NCBI GenBank assembly: GCA_027055805.1
Contig: JALUMR010000080.1
Location: 1 to 33,401, forward strand
Length of the DNA stretch: 33,401 nucleotides
Direction: 5' to 3'
From: Campylobacteraceae bacterium
GTDB lineage: Bacteria; Campylobacterota; Campylobacteria; Campylobacterales; Sulfurovaceae
Shown: positions 1-8,752 of the stretch, piece by piece
Layout: every line of letters begins with the position of its first letter
Numbering within the stretch: the first letter of the stretch is position 1
Translations under genes and position numbers: made by a program
Notes under the pieces: model-generated
What the model was told of the DNA's origin: nothing
Database searches by the model: none
Seen by the model: the letters and a program-made list of their open reading frames with translations, nothing else

Positions 1-90
1 GGTGACATAACAAAAGATAAAAAAGAGACAAATCAAGAAAATTTTAACCATCAAACCATAAAGCACGGAGTAAAAATGATGATTTTATAG
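1..90 (+). other. open reading frame tail cut by left edge (doubtful)
   Basis: Frame 1 is open from the first base to a TAG at 88-90 and would give the last 29 residues of a hydrophilic, Lys/Asn/Gln-rich protein. No start is visible because the window begins inside it. A 30-codon open frame in AT-rich DNA can occur by chance, so this is only a possible gene tail. I recognise no motif. Confidence 0.2.
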
Positions 91-185
91 AATTTTAGTG
101 AACTGAAGGTAAAATCTTAGAGATATTACCCATAAGATTTTTTTTAAGCTCAAGAAATACTACAAGGAGAAATTAGTCACTGGGG

Positions 186-470
186 GTGGGTTTAATTGCA
201 AGTGGCTCTAATGAGAACAAATATATTCAAAAAATTAATAAAGCAGTCTCCTTTAATCTTATTAAACATAAGGTCTTTGATTTACTCTACAATGATGAAC
301 CATTAGATGATATGTTAGAGAAAATGGAAAAACTCTTTTTAACCAATACCATTGTCATGAGACCTAATAGACCACCTAATCCTAGGCTTAATAAAGATGC
401 TCAGAAATCTACCATTGCAACCAATACTATTCATCATCTTAAAAGGAAGAAGAAAAATGTTGGTAGTTAG
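186..470 (+). pseudogene. probable C-terminal remnant of a DDE-type transposase
   Basis: A 94-residue frame begins at a GTG that has no ribosome binding site at useful spacing; the nearest AAGGAG lies about 20 bases upstream. The frame is closed by a TAG at 174-176. The protein has a helical stretch around residues 38-52, followed by LFLTNTIVMRPNRPPNPR and a Lys/Arg-rich tail. Ending in a helix, then a V-x-x-RPNRxxPR-like segment, then a basic tail resembles the C-termini of IS4-like transposases as I remember them; I could not align it. No catalytic Asp/Glu core and no terminal inverted repeats are visible here. It could instead be an unrelated small hypothetical protein. Confidence 0.4.
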
Positions 471-529
471 TGATAGTAAAGAACTAAAATATGGCTCTTG
501 GAGGCTTAACTTAATGGCGTTAGGGGGGT

Positions 530-565
530 AGTCTGTTTAGAAATTATAGAAATTGAAAACAGACT
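530..565. repeat. inverted repeat (9-bp stem) downstream of the 68-aa gene
   Basis: AGTCTGTTT at 530-538 pairs perfectly with AAACAGACT at 557-565 across an 18-base loop. It lies just after the stop of the minus-strand 68-residue gene and could stop its transcription. No T-tract follows on the minus strand, so the terminator role is uncertain. It might also be a remnant of the mobile element to the left. Confidence 0.35.
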
Positions 566-583
566 TAGTAGGTATAAATTACA

Positions 584-790
584 TTATTGCATTGTTTGAG
601 GGTAGTTATTTAGATGATTAAAATTGCTGACATCTTCAAAGATTTCATCATACCCTAATTCTAGTAGTAGTTCATTAACATCTTCGGCATCAAATCCATG
701 AGCATTTACATAGCGAACAATACTCTGCGTAACATCGCTGTCAACATAGTTTTGACGTAGCTCTAACTCAATTTTTATATTTTCTGACAT
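584..790 (-). CDS. small hypothetical protein, 68 aa
   Basis: I do not recognise this family. The 68-residue product is acidic and probably alpha-helical, without a signal peptide or membrane segment; residues 33-50 are rich in Asp, Glu and Leu. The ATG at 790-788 has a good ribosome binding site (AAGGA about 8 bases upstream on the minus strand), which supports it as a real gene. It stands alone between the transposase-like remnant and the divergently oriented NlpC/P60 gene. The roughly 200 bases between those two starts are very AT-rich and presumably hold both promoters. Confidence 0.55.
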   Translation of the reverse strand: MSENIKIELELRQNYVDSDVTQSIVRYVNAHGFDAEDVNELLLELGYDEIFEDVSNFNHLNNYPQTMQ

Positions 791-989
791 AGTGAAATTC
801 CTTGTTGTTTTTAGTTATCAAAATTCTTCTGATAATGTTAGTTTACTATAAAAGTGTTATTGGAGTATTATTCAATTTTTTCTTAAATAAAAAATAATAT
901 TTTATTTTTTATTGTTTATTTAACATTTTTTCACTATTATGATTAATTGATTTTTATTTTATATTATTTATAAAGAAAGGAAATCTAAA

Positions 990-1745
990 ATGAATTTAAT
1001 GAAAAATAGTTTATTAATTATTATAATTATTGAGAGTCTGGTCATGTTACAACTTTTATTTTTTGATAAAAGGGTTAATCTCAATATACTGAAGAACAAT
1101 TTATTGCCTAGTGTTAAAGGTGTGAAACTTGAAGTAAAGAAGCCTATGCTAACTCTAAAGAAAACACATCTACCTACAATTGAGGAAGAGAAAGAGCTTC
1201 AGAAATTTATAGTAGAGACAAAAAAACAATTTAACAGTTTTATGTCAGAAGAAAGTGATTTAGACTTTTTATACAGTAAAGAGAGTTATCTAAAAATGAC
1301 AGAAGCTATAGAGGTTTATGCTAAAAAATTTTTAAATGCACCTTATGTATGGGGTGCCATAGGACCAGATAAATTTGATTGTTCAGGTTTTACTAAAAAA
1401 ATTTATAGTAAATCTGGTATAACTATTCCTCGTCACTCCAGTCATCAAGCTAAAGTCGGAAAGTATGTTAAATATGAAGATTTAGAGCGAGGAGATATGG
1501 TCTTTTTTGATACAAACCATAAATTGACAGGTAAAGTTAATCATGTGGGTATCTATTTAGAAGATGGAAAGTTCATTCATGCAAGTTCTGGAAATAAAAA
1601 AGTAGTGATTACAAACTTTAATGAGAAGAAATTTTATAAAAATAGATTTCTTTGGGGACGACGTGTTATCGAACCTAAGGTGTTAGATATCGTACCAACT
1701 TTTTCAATAGATGGCATAAAGTATTTTTTTAGTTTAATAACTTGA
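990..1745 (+). CDS. NlpC/P60 family cell-wall peptidase
   Basis: This 251-residue protein has a hydrophobic N-terminal segment (about residues 7-25) that is a signal anchor or uncleaved signal peptide, then a linker, then an NlpC/P60 domain from about residue 105 to 230. The domain carries the expected papain-like set: Cys131 in FDCSGFTKK, His185 in VNHVGIYLE and His197 in FIHAS. The family cleaves peptidoglycan stem peptides, typically at the gamma-D-Glu bond, so this enzyme should act in the periplasm. AAAGGAAA lies before the ATG. The last dozen bases overlap the stop-proximal end of an open frame on the opposite strand. There is no operon partner. Confidence 0.85.
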   Translation: MNLMKNSLLIIIIIESLVMLQLLFFDKRVNLNILKNNLLPSVKGVKLEVKKPMLTLKKTHLPTIEEEKELQKFIVETKKQFNSFMSEESDLDFLYSKESYLKMTEAIEVYAKKFLNAPYVWGAIGPDKFDCSGFTKKIYSKSGITIPRHSSHQAKVGKYVKYEDLERGDMVFFDTNHKLTGKVNHVGIYLEDGKFIHASSGNKKVVITNFNEKKFYKNRFLWGRRVIEPKVLDIVPTFSIDGIKYFFSLIT

Positions 1746-1835
1746 TACTAAAAAAGAAGTAGGGTTTGAAATCTTTTCATCAAACTCTTCTTTTGTAATA
1801 AGCGTACCTACATATTCATCGTGAGCTTCTCTCAT
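1734..1835 (-). pseudogene. out-of-frame continuation of the 115-aa gene (33 codons)
   Basis: Directly after the minus-strand gene at 1816-2163, another frame runs from an ATG at 1835-1833 to a TAA at 1736-1734. It encodes 33 residues beginning MREAHDEYVGTLITKEEF, which read like ordinary protein, while the annotated frame ends abruptly in ERSSR. The two frames meet inside a short TATAT run (1834-1838 region). Gain or loss of bases there would join them into one protein of about 148 residues. I see no ribosome binding site that would favour independent translation. Confidence 0.45.
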
Positions 1836-2163
1836 ATAGTTTGTTTATAAAGCTATTTTTAAATTTTCCATTATCTTCAACTCTATCATTAAAAAAATCT
1901 TCCATAATTTGCATATTTGGCGAGTATGAGAGCATCTCTTTATTTAAGGGGGAGTTCAACCAAATTGCCAACTTATCCTCATCTGAAATTTTATCAAAAA
2001 TTAAAATATCATTACCCACCACATCTAACGCGTTATATTTACTTGTAGCGTAACTTTGGGAATTTATTATCATCGTTGTATTTTGTGTTTCTGATGTATC
2101 ATACTTTATATCTATCCAAAACATAATTAAGACAGATTCTAATAAAATAATAAAGTACATCAT
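1816..2163 (-). CDS. membrane-anchored hypothetical protein, apparently frameshifted at its 3' end
   Basis: The 115-residue product starts with one hydrophobic segment (residues 2-17), consistent with a signal anchor, followed by a soluble domain that I do not recognise. The C-terminal part is acidic, with a helical run around SPLNKEMLSYSPNMQIMEDF. It ends in a premature-looking ERSSR stop, while the neighbouring reading frame continues with protein-like sequence to 1734. The gene is therefore probably a frameshift mutant of a gene of about 148 codons, unless the base call there is wrong. It lies between the convergent NlpC/P60 gene and mltB and has no clear partner. Confidence 0.5.
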   Translation of the reverse strand: MMYFIILLESVLIMFWIDIKYDTSETQNTTMIINSQSYATSKYNALDVVGNDILIFDKISDEDKLAIWLNSPLNKEMLSYSPNMQIMEDFFNDRVEDNGKFKNSFINKLYERSSR

Positions 2164-2215
2164 ATAAATTTCTTTTTTAAGTTTTAATTAATGTATTTTA
2201 TCATTTATCTACTTA

Positions 2216-3256
2216 TTATTTGGTTGATGCATAAAAAGTATTTTTTATTTGACTTTTATACAGTCTGTTATAATTGGCTTTTATATTTTCTGCTAGTTGA
2301 TGTACAGCCATGGCATAGTAGTCACTATGGTTATAGCGTGTAATGACATAAAAATTATCTGTTCCATACCACAGTTCATCATACTTCTCTTTTTCTAATT
2401 TAATAAGTCTAACGCTCTTTTTGTAAGGAAAATACCTTCTAGGTTTAATGCCCTTTAAATCTTTTCTATTATATTTGTATGCATAACCCGTTTTTAGTCC
2501 ATAAAACCTATTGCCTTCATAGGAGACACGTATTCCTACAGGTTCATCTTTTTTCCAGCCATTTTTTTTAAAATAGTTGGCTACAGAACCAATGGCATCA
2601 ATGGGTTGGCTAATACGTATTTTCCCATCATGGTTAAAGTCAACGGCTAATGTTTTATAGTTGCTTGGCATAAACTGTGCTAATCCAATTGCTCCGTACT
2701 TTGAACCCTTTATAGCTCTTGGTTCGACTTGTTCACGGTAACACATGCGTAGAAATTCTTGAAGTTCATGTTTATAAAATTTTTTACGTTTGCCATCTTT
2801 TTGAAAAGCAAGATGAGTTAAACTGTCAAAAACATAAAAAACTCCACGGTTTTTTCCATAGTGACTCTCTATACCGATAATTGCAGTAATGTATTCGGGA
2901 GGTACCCCATATTTTTTATAAGCTTTTTGAAGCGTTTCATTATGTTCAGTCATAAATTTAACACCCAAGGCTGTTTGATTATTTTCGAGATGAACACGAG
3001 AAAAAATATCCCAACTTCCTTGAGGTCGATACTCTTCAGAAAGTGGTTTTACTATTTTTTTTGTTATTGTATGAGGAACTTGTGGGTCTTTTCGTACTTG
3101 TTTAAAGAGTTTATATAGGTACTCTTTATTATAGTTAAAATTATTATGCATCTGTTCAATAAATGCTTTGGTTTCGTTATTTTCTGTATAATCTTGAGCA
3201 TGTAATGGAATAAGATACAATAGTAAAAAAAATATAAATAATTTTACTTGTTTCAT
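2216..3256 (-). CDS. mltB: MltB-type lytic murein transglycosylase
   Basis: This 346-residue protein has a signal peptide, with likely cleavage after LHA at residue 20; there is no lipobox, so it should be a soluble periplasmic enzyme. The catalytic domain shows the family (SLT family 3) motif IIGIESHYGKN with the catalytic acid at Glu130. A second signature follows, AIGLAQFMPSNY, and then DFNHDGKI, a loop typical of MltB. The enzyme cleaves the MurNAc-GlcNAc bond of peptidoglycan non-hydrolytically, leaving 1,6-anhydroMurNAc. Its length is close to that of E. coli MltB (about 360 residues). It is a single gene with AAGGAG just before the ATG. Confidence 0.88.
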   Translation of the reverse strand: MKQVKLFIFFLLLYLIPLHAQDYTENNETKAFIEQMHNNFNYNKEYLYKLFKQVRKDPQVPHTITKKIVKPLSEEYRPQGSWDIFSRVHLENNQTALGVKFMTEHNETLQKAYKKYGVPPEYITAIIGIESHYGKNRGVFYVFDSLTHLAFQKDGKRKKFYKHELQEFLRMCYREQVEPRAIKGSKYGAIGLAQFMPSNYKTLAVDFNHDGKIRISQPIDAIGSVANYFKKNGWKKDEPVGIRVSYEGNRFYGLKTGYAYKYNRKDLKGIKPRRYFPYKKSVRLIKLEKEKYDELWYGTDNFYVITRYNHSDYYAMAVHQLAENIKANYNRLYKSQIKNTFYASTK

Positions 3257-3348
3257 TTTTGACTCCTTAATATAATGTTTCTATTATATCAAGGAGTTCT
3301 TGTTTAAAAATATTTTTTATTATTAAATAATATTTTTAAGGTTTAAAA

Positions 3349-4689
3349 TTATTTTTTTATTCCTAAGATAGGTCGTTTATCATCTGCTAGTTGAGAAAAC
3401 TCAGAATTTTCAGAACTGTTACATAGCACAGGTAAACTATTGATATTATTTGTTTCATTTATGTCAAAAAGGACACCAAATAATTCATCATCAAATTTTG
3501 CAAAAGAGCCAATGCTGTGACCATAGATATCATCTTCATTGAGTGAACCGTTATAGTCAGAAGGGAGAATTTCACAGTAGGTATATTGTGGAAAACTTTC
3601 TCCTTGAGTAAAGGTTAATTTTAAAGGCTCTTGAACATTAACGTCTATATCTTTAGGTAAACTATCATCATCAAAGGTATCTACAAACCCCTTTACGTCA
3701 TCAAAATTTGTCCATGTCTCTGGCTTGTTCATATCACAGGTATCATCAGAATGACAGAATGAAGATTTTAGTAGTGAACCAGTAACATCAAAGGTTTCCT
3801 TCTCTGCATAACTGGTAGTAAAATAGCTTCCTTTTGAAACCAAGTATCCACCATTATCACTAACAACTCCTTGTGAGTTAAAGGTATCACTTTCTTCACC
3901 TATTTGGAAAGTACCCGTTGTCTCTACATTAACTGTGTGGTTAGCATCATTCTTATCATCTAGTTTTAAGGTGAAGTTTCCTTGTTGTGTCTCTGCATCT
4001 GAGAAGCTATCTGTTATAACCATCTTTGATGAATTGTCTTCAGCTTTATCATAACGTAACTGCATACTGTAGGTTTGATTCTCAAATTTAGCGTCAGAAA
4101 GAGTCTCTATGTGATTTTCATCGGTTGACCACTTTACTGTCTCTAAATCTTTCTCAATACCTACTTGACCCATAGTAAGTAGGGTAGGTTTTAAATCAAG
4201 CACAACAACTTGCTGATACTTTTTGTTCTTGTCTTGTTGGGTATAGAGTATTTCACCCATAGAGAGCGTTTGACCTTGCACTGTTAGCTTAATCTCATCA
4301 GCAGGGATGGTACATGTTGTATTTTGGGCTGTATCAGTACACGCCTTAACGATATCTGGCATCATTAAAGTTAGATATTTCATGTTCTCTTTTACGCTAT
4401 TTATCGTCTCTTCTGCTTGAGAAATAGTACCTGTTAATTGTTGATATCCAAAACTTTGAACATTTGTATTTTCAAGAGAATCATCATTAGAAATTTTTTC
4501 TGTATTTACATTAGTGGTTCGTTTGTTTTTAAGTGCAGCAGGAATATCAATAGATATTTTTTGAGGAACTGAAACAGCATCTTGATTGTTTGCTGAAGGG
4601 TTATTGTCACTGTTTCCTCCTCCACCACAAGCTGTAAGAAGAATCGAAGCCACCATAGAAAGTGGAAGAAGTTTTTTTGTTATACTCAT
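3349..4689 (-). CDS. large lipoprotein of unknown function
   Basis: The 446-residue product begins with a lipoprotein signal peptide: two Lys, a hydrophobic stretch and the lipobox LTAC, with the lipidated Cys at residue 21. A Gly run and a Ser/Asn/Gln-rich linker follow, as in many surface-exposed lipoproteins. The rest is rich in Asp, Thr and Ser with alternating beta-strand character and several Cys (for example in CTDTAQNTTC and CHSDDTC), which may form disulfides in the periplasm. I do not recognise a domain. The gene is separated from mltB by about 90 bases and from purT by about 60, all on the minus strand, so co-transcription cannot be excluded. Confidence 0.7.
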   Translation of the reverse strand: MSITKKLLPLSMVASILLTACGGGGNSDNNPSANNQDAVSVPQKISIDIPAALKNKRTTNVNTEKISNDDSLENTNVQSFGYQQLTGTISQAEETINSVKENMKYLTLMMPDIVKACTDTAQNTTCTIPADEIKLTVQGQTLSMGEILYTQQDKNKKYQQVVVLDLKPTLLTMGQVGIEKDLETVKWSTDENHIETLSDAKFENQTYSMQLRYDKAEDNSSKMVITDSFSDAETQQGNFTLKLDDKNDANHTVNVETTGTFQIGEESDTFNSQGVVSDNGGYLVSKGSYFTTSYAEKETFDVTGSLLKSSFCHSDDTCDMNKPETWTNFDDVKGFVDTFDDDSLPKDIDVNVQEPLKLTFTQGESFPQYTYCEILPSDYNGSLNEDDIYGHSIGSFAKFDDELFGVLFDINETNNINSLPVLCNSSENSEFSQLADDKRPILGIKK

Positions 4690-4747
4690 TGTAATCCTTT
4701 AAAAATGTTTTATAATAAGTATAACAAATAAATTTAAAAATATAACT

Positions 4748-5914
4748 TTAGCTATCTTTAATATTCGAAACTATCTCTAAAGCCTTACTTTTTGCTACTT
4801 CTACATCATCGTCTAAAACCAAACTTACAGCCATTCGACGACCTACATGAGTTTCAGGTTTTCCAAATACTCTTACATAAGACTTATCACTAAAAGCAGA
4901 ATCGGGAATTTCCAAAGAAGGGTTTTTACTTTCGTTTTTAGCTTTGTAGGCTCCACAAGCACCAGCTCCATAAGTAGTATAATCAAGAGGAAGACCAAGA
5001 ACAGCTCTTATGTGTAGTGCAAACTGGCTTTGACTTTGGGTGATGAGTGTTACCATACCTGTATCATGAGGGCGTGGGCTTAGTTCTGAAAAGTAGACCT
5101 CTTCTCCTTTTACAAAGAACTCCACACCAAAGATTCCTCGACCACCGAGACCATCGGTTACAGCCTTGGCGATATCTTTAGCTTTTTGAAGAGAAGTTTC
5201 ACTCATATTCATAGGTTGCCAGGACAATATAAAGTCACCATCTTTTTGAACATGACCAATAGGGTTACAAAAGACGGTTCCCGTCTCATTTCTTACAGTC
5301 AGTAGCGTAATCTCATAATCAAAAGGAACAAACTCTTCTACTATAAGCTCACTCGCATCTCCACGAGCCTCTTTAGCTATCTCCCAAGAGTTCTCGATAT
5401 CATCAGCAGTTTTGGCAATACTTTGACCATGACCTGAAGAACTCATAACAGGTTTAATGACACAAGGAAAACCTATCTCTTCTCCTGCTTCTTTTAGTTC
5501 ATCAAGCGTTTTAACAAATTTATAATTGGATGTTTTTAGCCCCAACTCTTCGGAAGCAAAAAGACGAATATGTTTACGGTTCATGGTTTTATTAACTGCT
5601 TCTGCATTGGGGATAACATGAAAACCTCTCTTTTCTGCTTCAAACAAAGCAGAGATAGAGATGGCTTCAACCTCTGGTAAGATATAGGTAGGTTTCTCTT
5701 TTTCTATTATTTCAAGAACTGCTGATTCGTCTTGCATGTCTATGGCATAGGCACGGTTGGCAACCAAGTGAGCAGGAGCATTGTCGTATTTGTCAACAGC
5801 GATAACTTCTATTCCTAATCTTTGGGCTTCTATGGCAACTTCTTTTCCAAGCTCTCCCGAGCCTAAAAGCATAATTTTAATAGCATCTTGTTGTAGTGGT
5901 GTTGTGAATGTCAT
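4748..5914 (-). CDS. purT: formate-dependent phosphoribosylglycinamide formyltransferase (PurT)
   Basis: PurT makes formyl-GAR from GAR, formate and ATP, the folate-independent version of the third step of purine synthesis. The 388-residue protein matches the usual length. It has the ATP-grasp order: an N-terminal pre-ATP-grasp domain with [20 protein letters not shown], the phosphate-binding loop [16 protein letters not shown] near residue 150, and the Mg/ATP segment [18 protein letters not shown] near residues 270-290, the hallmark of PurT/PurK. It stands alone, without other pur genes nearby. Confidence 0.95.
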   Translation of the reverse strand: MTFTTPLQQDAIKIMLLGSGELGKEVAIEAQRLGIEVIAVDKYDNAPAHLVANRAYAIDMQDESAVLEIIEKEKPTYILPEVEAISISALFEAEKRGFHVIPNAEAVNKTMNRKHIRLFASEELGLKTSNYKFVKTLDELKEAGEEIGFPCVIKPVMSSSGHGQSIAKTADDIENSWEIAKEARGDASELIVEEFVPFDYEITLLTVRNETGTVFCNPIGHVQKDGDFILSWQPMNMSETSLQKAKDIAKAVTDGLGGRGIFGVEFFVKGEEVYFSELSPRPHDTGMVTLITQSQSQFALHIRAVLGLPLDYTTYGAGACGAYKAKNESKNPSLEIPDSAFSDKSYVRVFGKPETHVGRRMAVSLVLDDDVEVAKSKALEIVSNIKDS

Positions 5915-6055
5915 GTGGGAAAATCCTTGATATAAAATATTATTCGTATTTTATCAAAAATATGATTCATTTAAATATTTTATTTCAAAATTAAATTAAC
6001 TTTAAAATAATAAATAATATAATAAATTAATATTTAACATATAAGGAGTTTAATT

Positions 6056-6496
6056 ATGCAGAGAAATATAATCATAAAAAAAATAGAACAAGAGAAAGAG
6101 TTAAGTTTACAATGGGTAGACAGAGTAAGAGATATTCTTGAAGGAAAGAAGATAAATAGTGAATATTTACCTATTGATGTAACCTCTTTTAGTTTTGATT
6201 ATCTATTTTCGGCTAGACTAGATGAACTTACAGTTAAGAAATTAGAGTTAAAGTACAAAAAAATTCACACCATATATAAAAAAATATTTCAAAATTATTT
6301 TGACATAACCGATTACTCATATGGAAGTGAGTTTAAGTATAAATGTAAAAATATTATGGAAGAAGATAAAATACTTGCAATGGAAGATTTGATTTTTCTT
6401 GAGGCGATAACCAAAGAGTTTATTGCATACTTAAATATTTTAGAAGAGAATCAGAAGCTAATGATAAAAGAGAGTTGTTTAGACAGGGCTTCTTAA
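6056..6496 (+). CDS. small helical protein resembling a chemoreceptor zinc-binding (CZB) domain
   Basis: The 146-residue product is all-helical, soluble and has no signal peptide; AAGGAG precedes the ATG. Its first 85 residues follow the layout of CZB domains: a helix with Trp20 in QWVDRVRDILEGK, a middle helix start at FSFDYLF where CZB has CxxGKW, and a helix with KKIHTIYKKIF where CZB has HxxFH. Most zinc ligands of that family are absent (the His before Trp and the Cys are not there; only His71 remains), so this would be a non-zinc-binding relative. The similarity is my own pattern match, not a search result. The C-terminal helices are unassigned. It converges with the patatin gene. Confidence 0.5.
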   Translation: MQRNIIIKKIEQEKELSLQWVDRVRDILEGKKINSEYLPIDVTSFSFDYLFSARLDELTVKKLELKYKKIHTIYKKIFQNYFDITDYSYGSEFKYKCKNIMEEDKILAMEDLIFLEAITKEFIAYLNILEENQKLMIKESCLDRAS

Positions 6497-6532
6497 GTTG
6501 CTAAGAGATAGATAGTTATCTATCTTTGCAAC
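6497..6532. terminator. hairpin between convergent genes
   Basis: A nested stem lies between the hypothetical gene (stop 6494-6496) and the patatin gene, whose stop codon is inside it. GTTGC at 6497-6501 pairs with GCAAC at 6528-6532, and AGATAGATA at 6506-6514 pairs with TATCTATCT at 6517-6525. The location suits a bidirectional transcription stop, but there is no clear T-tract on either side. Confidence 0.45.
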
Positions 6533-8619
6533 CAATAAATAAGAGAAGGAAGATTCTCTATTCCAAAGTAGATGAAATCTCTTTCGTTAGTTTTTCCTAA
6601 TCGGTGAACATAGGTAAAGCGTAATATATCTAATATATCAATATAGGCATTTGCTCCATACAGACTATCTTTGTCATAAAAAGTTTTATCAAATTTTCCA
6701 AATAGACTTCCACCAAGACCAAACTTTACAAAATCTTTTTTCTCTTGAAACATGTTTAGGTCTAAACGTAAAAAATTGTTCATGTCATCACTTTGTTGAA
6801 AAGAAATTTTACTCTCATAGCCATGGTTATTATTCTCCTCTTGATAAGAGTAAATATTATAAGCAATTCCTATACCTCCATTTTTAACATCAGTATTTAT
6901 CTCATTTGGTAGGAGTCTTAAAGTATTGGCTAAAATAGGATTGGTGACAGTTGTCGGTATGCTCATGGGCATAAAGTCAAAACCATTCTGTTTTTTTACA
7001 AAGTTGTTTCCTATCCATGCAATGATATTTGTTGCATCTGCAAGAACTTTAGTGTTACCTTCTATACTGGCATAGTTGTTTTCAAGTACACTAATACGAT
7101 TAATAAGAAGTTGCAAAGGACGTTTATACCAGTTTTGAATACTTCGGTCATTTTTGGGAATAAAAGAGTTTTTATCGGTTCGGTATATTGGGTTTAATTT
7201 TCGTAAAAAAGTCTTAAACTCTGTAAGGTTATAACGCTCTGTATCGTTAACTCTTTTGTTAAATGCAAAATATATATTGGAGAAGATATCTTTTATGATT
7301 ACAGGTCTGTTGGGGTAAAACTCTGTATTGTAAAAGAGCATAAAAGCAGAAAGTGCCTTAGGATTTTGGTCTACTCCTAAAGAACTTTTTTGTTTTAGCA
7401 TTAACTCTTTTAACCCTATATTTGTAGCGTATCCTCGTTCATGCATGGCTTTAGAGAGGTGATAGACAGCATCATAAACACCAACATAGTAGTCATAAAT
7501 ACGAAAATCTTTATCTAAAAAGGCTCCAAAGTGTCCTAAAAATTTACCTGTAATAGGGTGGTAGCGAGAAGATAAAATAAGTTTTTTCCCTGAGCCATCT
7601 TGAAAGTACTGCGTAATGGCATTATAGAGTCGCATAGATTGAAAAATATCAAGGCTATCGAGTAGGGGAACTGCATTTGAGGTTAAAAATCCAACAGGCT
7701 CTTGCTCCTCTTGGTTTGTGATGTTTTGCTCTTTCTCTTTTCTCATGTTACTGGGGTCTATAAATATAAACTCTTTGGCTCTTGGGTCAAGTTCTGTTGC
7801 CAGTTGCAAGGGGAGGTTGTCATAGGCTCCACCATCTATAAAGTAGCTAGATTTTCTCTCACCTTCATAAATATAGTCAAGTTTTATCTGTTTAAATGCT
7901 CCAGGAAAAGCAGAAGAGGCAAAGAGTACATCTATAACTTTGCTGTTATCTTTCTCTATATCTGGTATGGAGATATAGTAGTCTGTACTTTTAGGCATGG
8001 TTCTGTTTGAAAGCGTTAGTTGGTTATTCTCTTCTTTTAGTGTAAAAGGTATGGAGAAGTGTTGATTTTTTATTTTTATGCCAGAGCTTTGAAACTCTTT
8101 ACTGATGGGTTTTGCTTTGGTCACCGAAAAACCAAGTGGAATTTCACACCCTTTTCTGTAGATAGGTTTTTTAAGTTGTTCTAAAATAGCTTGTGATTTT
8201 ATTTTGAGTTTATCTCTCTTGAAGAGCGTACTTTTGTTATCACTTTTTGGGTCAGTAATAATAAGGTCACTAAGTCCAAGGTCAACCCAAGTGTTATAGA
8301 AGAGGTTATTGTCTATGCTATTGGTATCATTGATTTCTGGTTTTTGACACCAATACATGGCTGTGAGTAGGGCATTAATTGACCCTGCAGAAGCACCTGT
8401 AACAGAGCGTAGTTTGGGTTCAGTATCACGGCTATGGTCACGTATGTTGCTTAGCATTTTCACCATTGCCCAGTTGTACCCAGCCTCATAAGCTCCAAGG
8501 CTTACCCCACCCGATATAACCATGGACAAATCTATGGGTTTTCTCTCTTCTATAAATTCAGCATGAAGAGTGAGAGGTAGCAAAGATAATAGAATAAATA
8601 GTTTTGTAAAATAAGACAT
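6520..8619 (-). CDS. secreted patatin-like phospholipase
   Basis: The 699-residue protein has a signal peptide ending near LHA (residue 20), then a patatin domain (about residues 28-290). This has the oxyanion loop SGGVSLGAYEAG, the nucleophile elbow GASAG with Ser77, and the DGG motif with Asp262, so the Ser-Asp dyad is complete and lipid acyl hydrolysis is expected. The remaining 400 residues hold a helical middle part. After about residue 590 there are alternating strands (FRLDLNMFQEKKDFVKFGLG and others) that resemble outer-membrane barrel strands. Some bacterial patatins carry a C-terminal surface-antigen barrel that could export them (inference). It appears monocistronic. Confidence 0.82.
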   Translation of the reverse strand: MSYFTKLFILLSLLPLTLHAEFIEERKPIDLSMVISGGVSLGAYEAGYNWAMVKMLSNIRDHSRDTEPKLRSVTGASAGSINALLTAMYWCQKPEINDTNSIDNNLFYNTWVDLGLSDLIITDPKSDNKSTLFKRDKLKIKSQAILEQLKKPIYRKGCEIPLGFSVTKAKPISKEFQSSGIKIKNQHFSIPFTLKEENNQLTLSNRTMPKSTDYYISIPDIEKDNSKVIDVLFASSAFPGAFKQIKLDYIYEGERKSSYFIDGGAYDNLPLQLATELDPRAKEFIFIDPSNMRKEKEQNITNQEEQEPVGFLTSNAVPLLDSLDIFQSMRLYNAITQYFQDGSGKKLILSSRYHPITGKFLGHFGAFLDKDFRIYDYYVGVYDAVYHLSKAMHERGYATNIGLKELMLKQKSSLGVDQNPKALSAFMLFYNTEFYPNRPVIIKDIFSNIYFAFNKRVNDTERYNLTEFKTFLRKLNPIYRTDKNSFIPKNDRSIQNWYKRPLQLLINRISVLENNYASIEGNTKVLADATNIIAWIGNNFVKKQNGFDFMPMSIPTTVTNPILANTLRLLPNEINTDVKNGGIGIAYNIYSYQEENNNHGYESKISFQQSDDMNNFLRLDLNMFQEKKDFVKFGLGGSLFGKFDKTFYDKDSLYGANAYIDILDILRFTYVHRLGKTNERDFIYFGIENLPSLIYWLQR

Positions 8620-8705
8620 AATAAACCTTTTGATAACTAATAAAATTGTATCAAATATTTAACAGTTTATGTTTAAATGAGTGAGTTAGAGTAGAGAATA
8701 GAGTT

Positions 8706-8731
8706 AAAACCAAGTACAAAGATGTACTTGG
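8706..8731 (-). terminator. rho-independent terminator of rpsU
   Basis: On the minus strand, CCAAGTACA and TGTACTTGG form a perfect 9-bp stem (8710-8718 with 8723-8731) around a 4-base loop, followed by TTTT. It lies 22 bases after the rpsU stop codon and before the patatin gene. Confidence 0.75.
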
Positions 8732-8752
8732 GAGCCGATAAAAGTTAGACGA

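Noticed and set aside
182-190. G-rich tract (five and three G) that could be a phase-variable repeat
   Set aside because: The tract is shorter than the usual contingency tracts of 8 or more, and it lies at the start of a probable remnant frame.
523-528. Run of six G before the 68-aa gene
   Set aside because: It is too short to be convincingly phase-variable and lies outside any promoter or coding frame that I can support.
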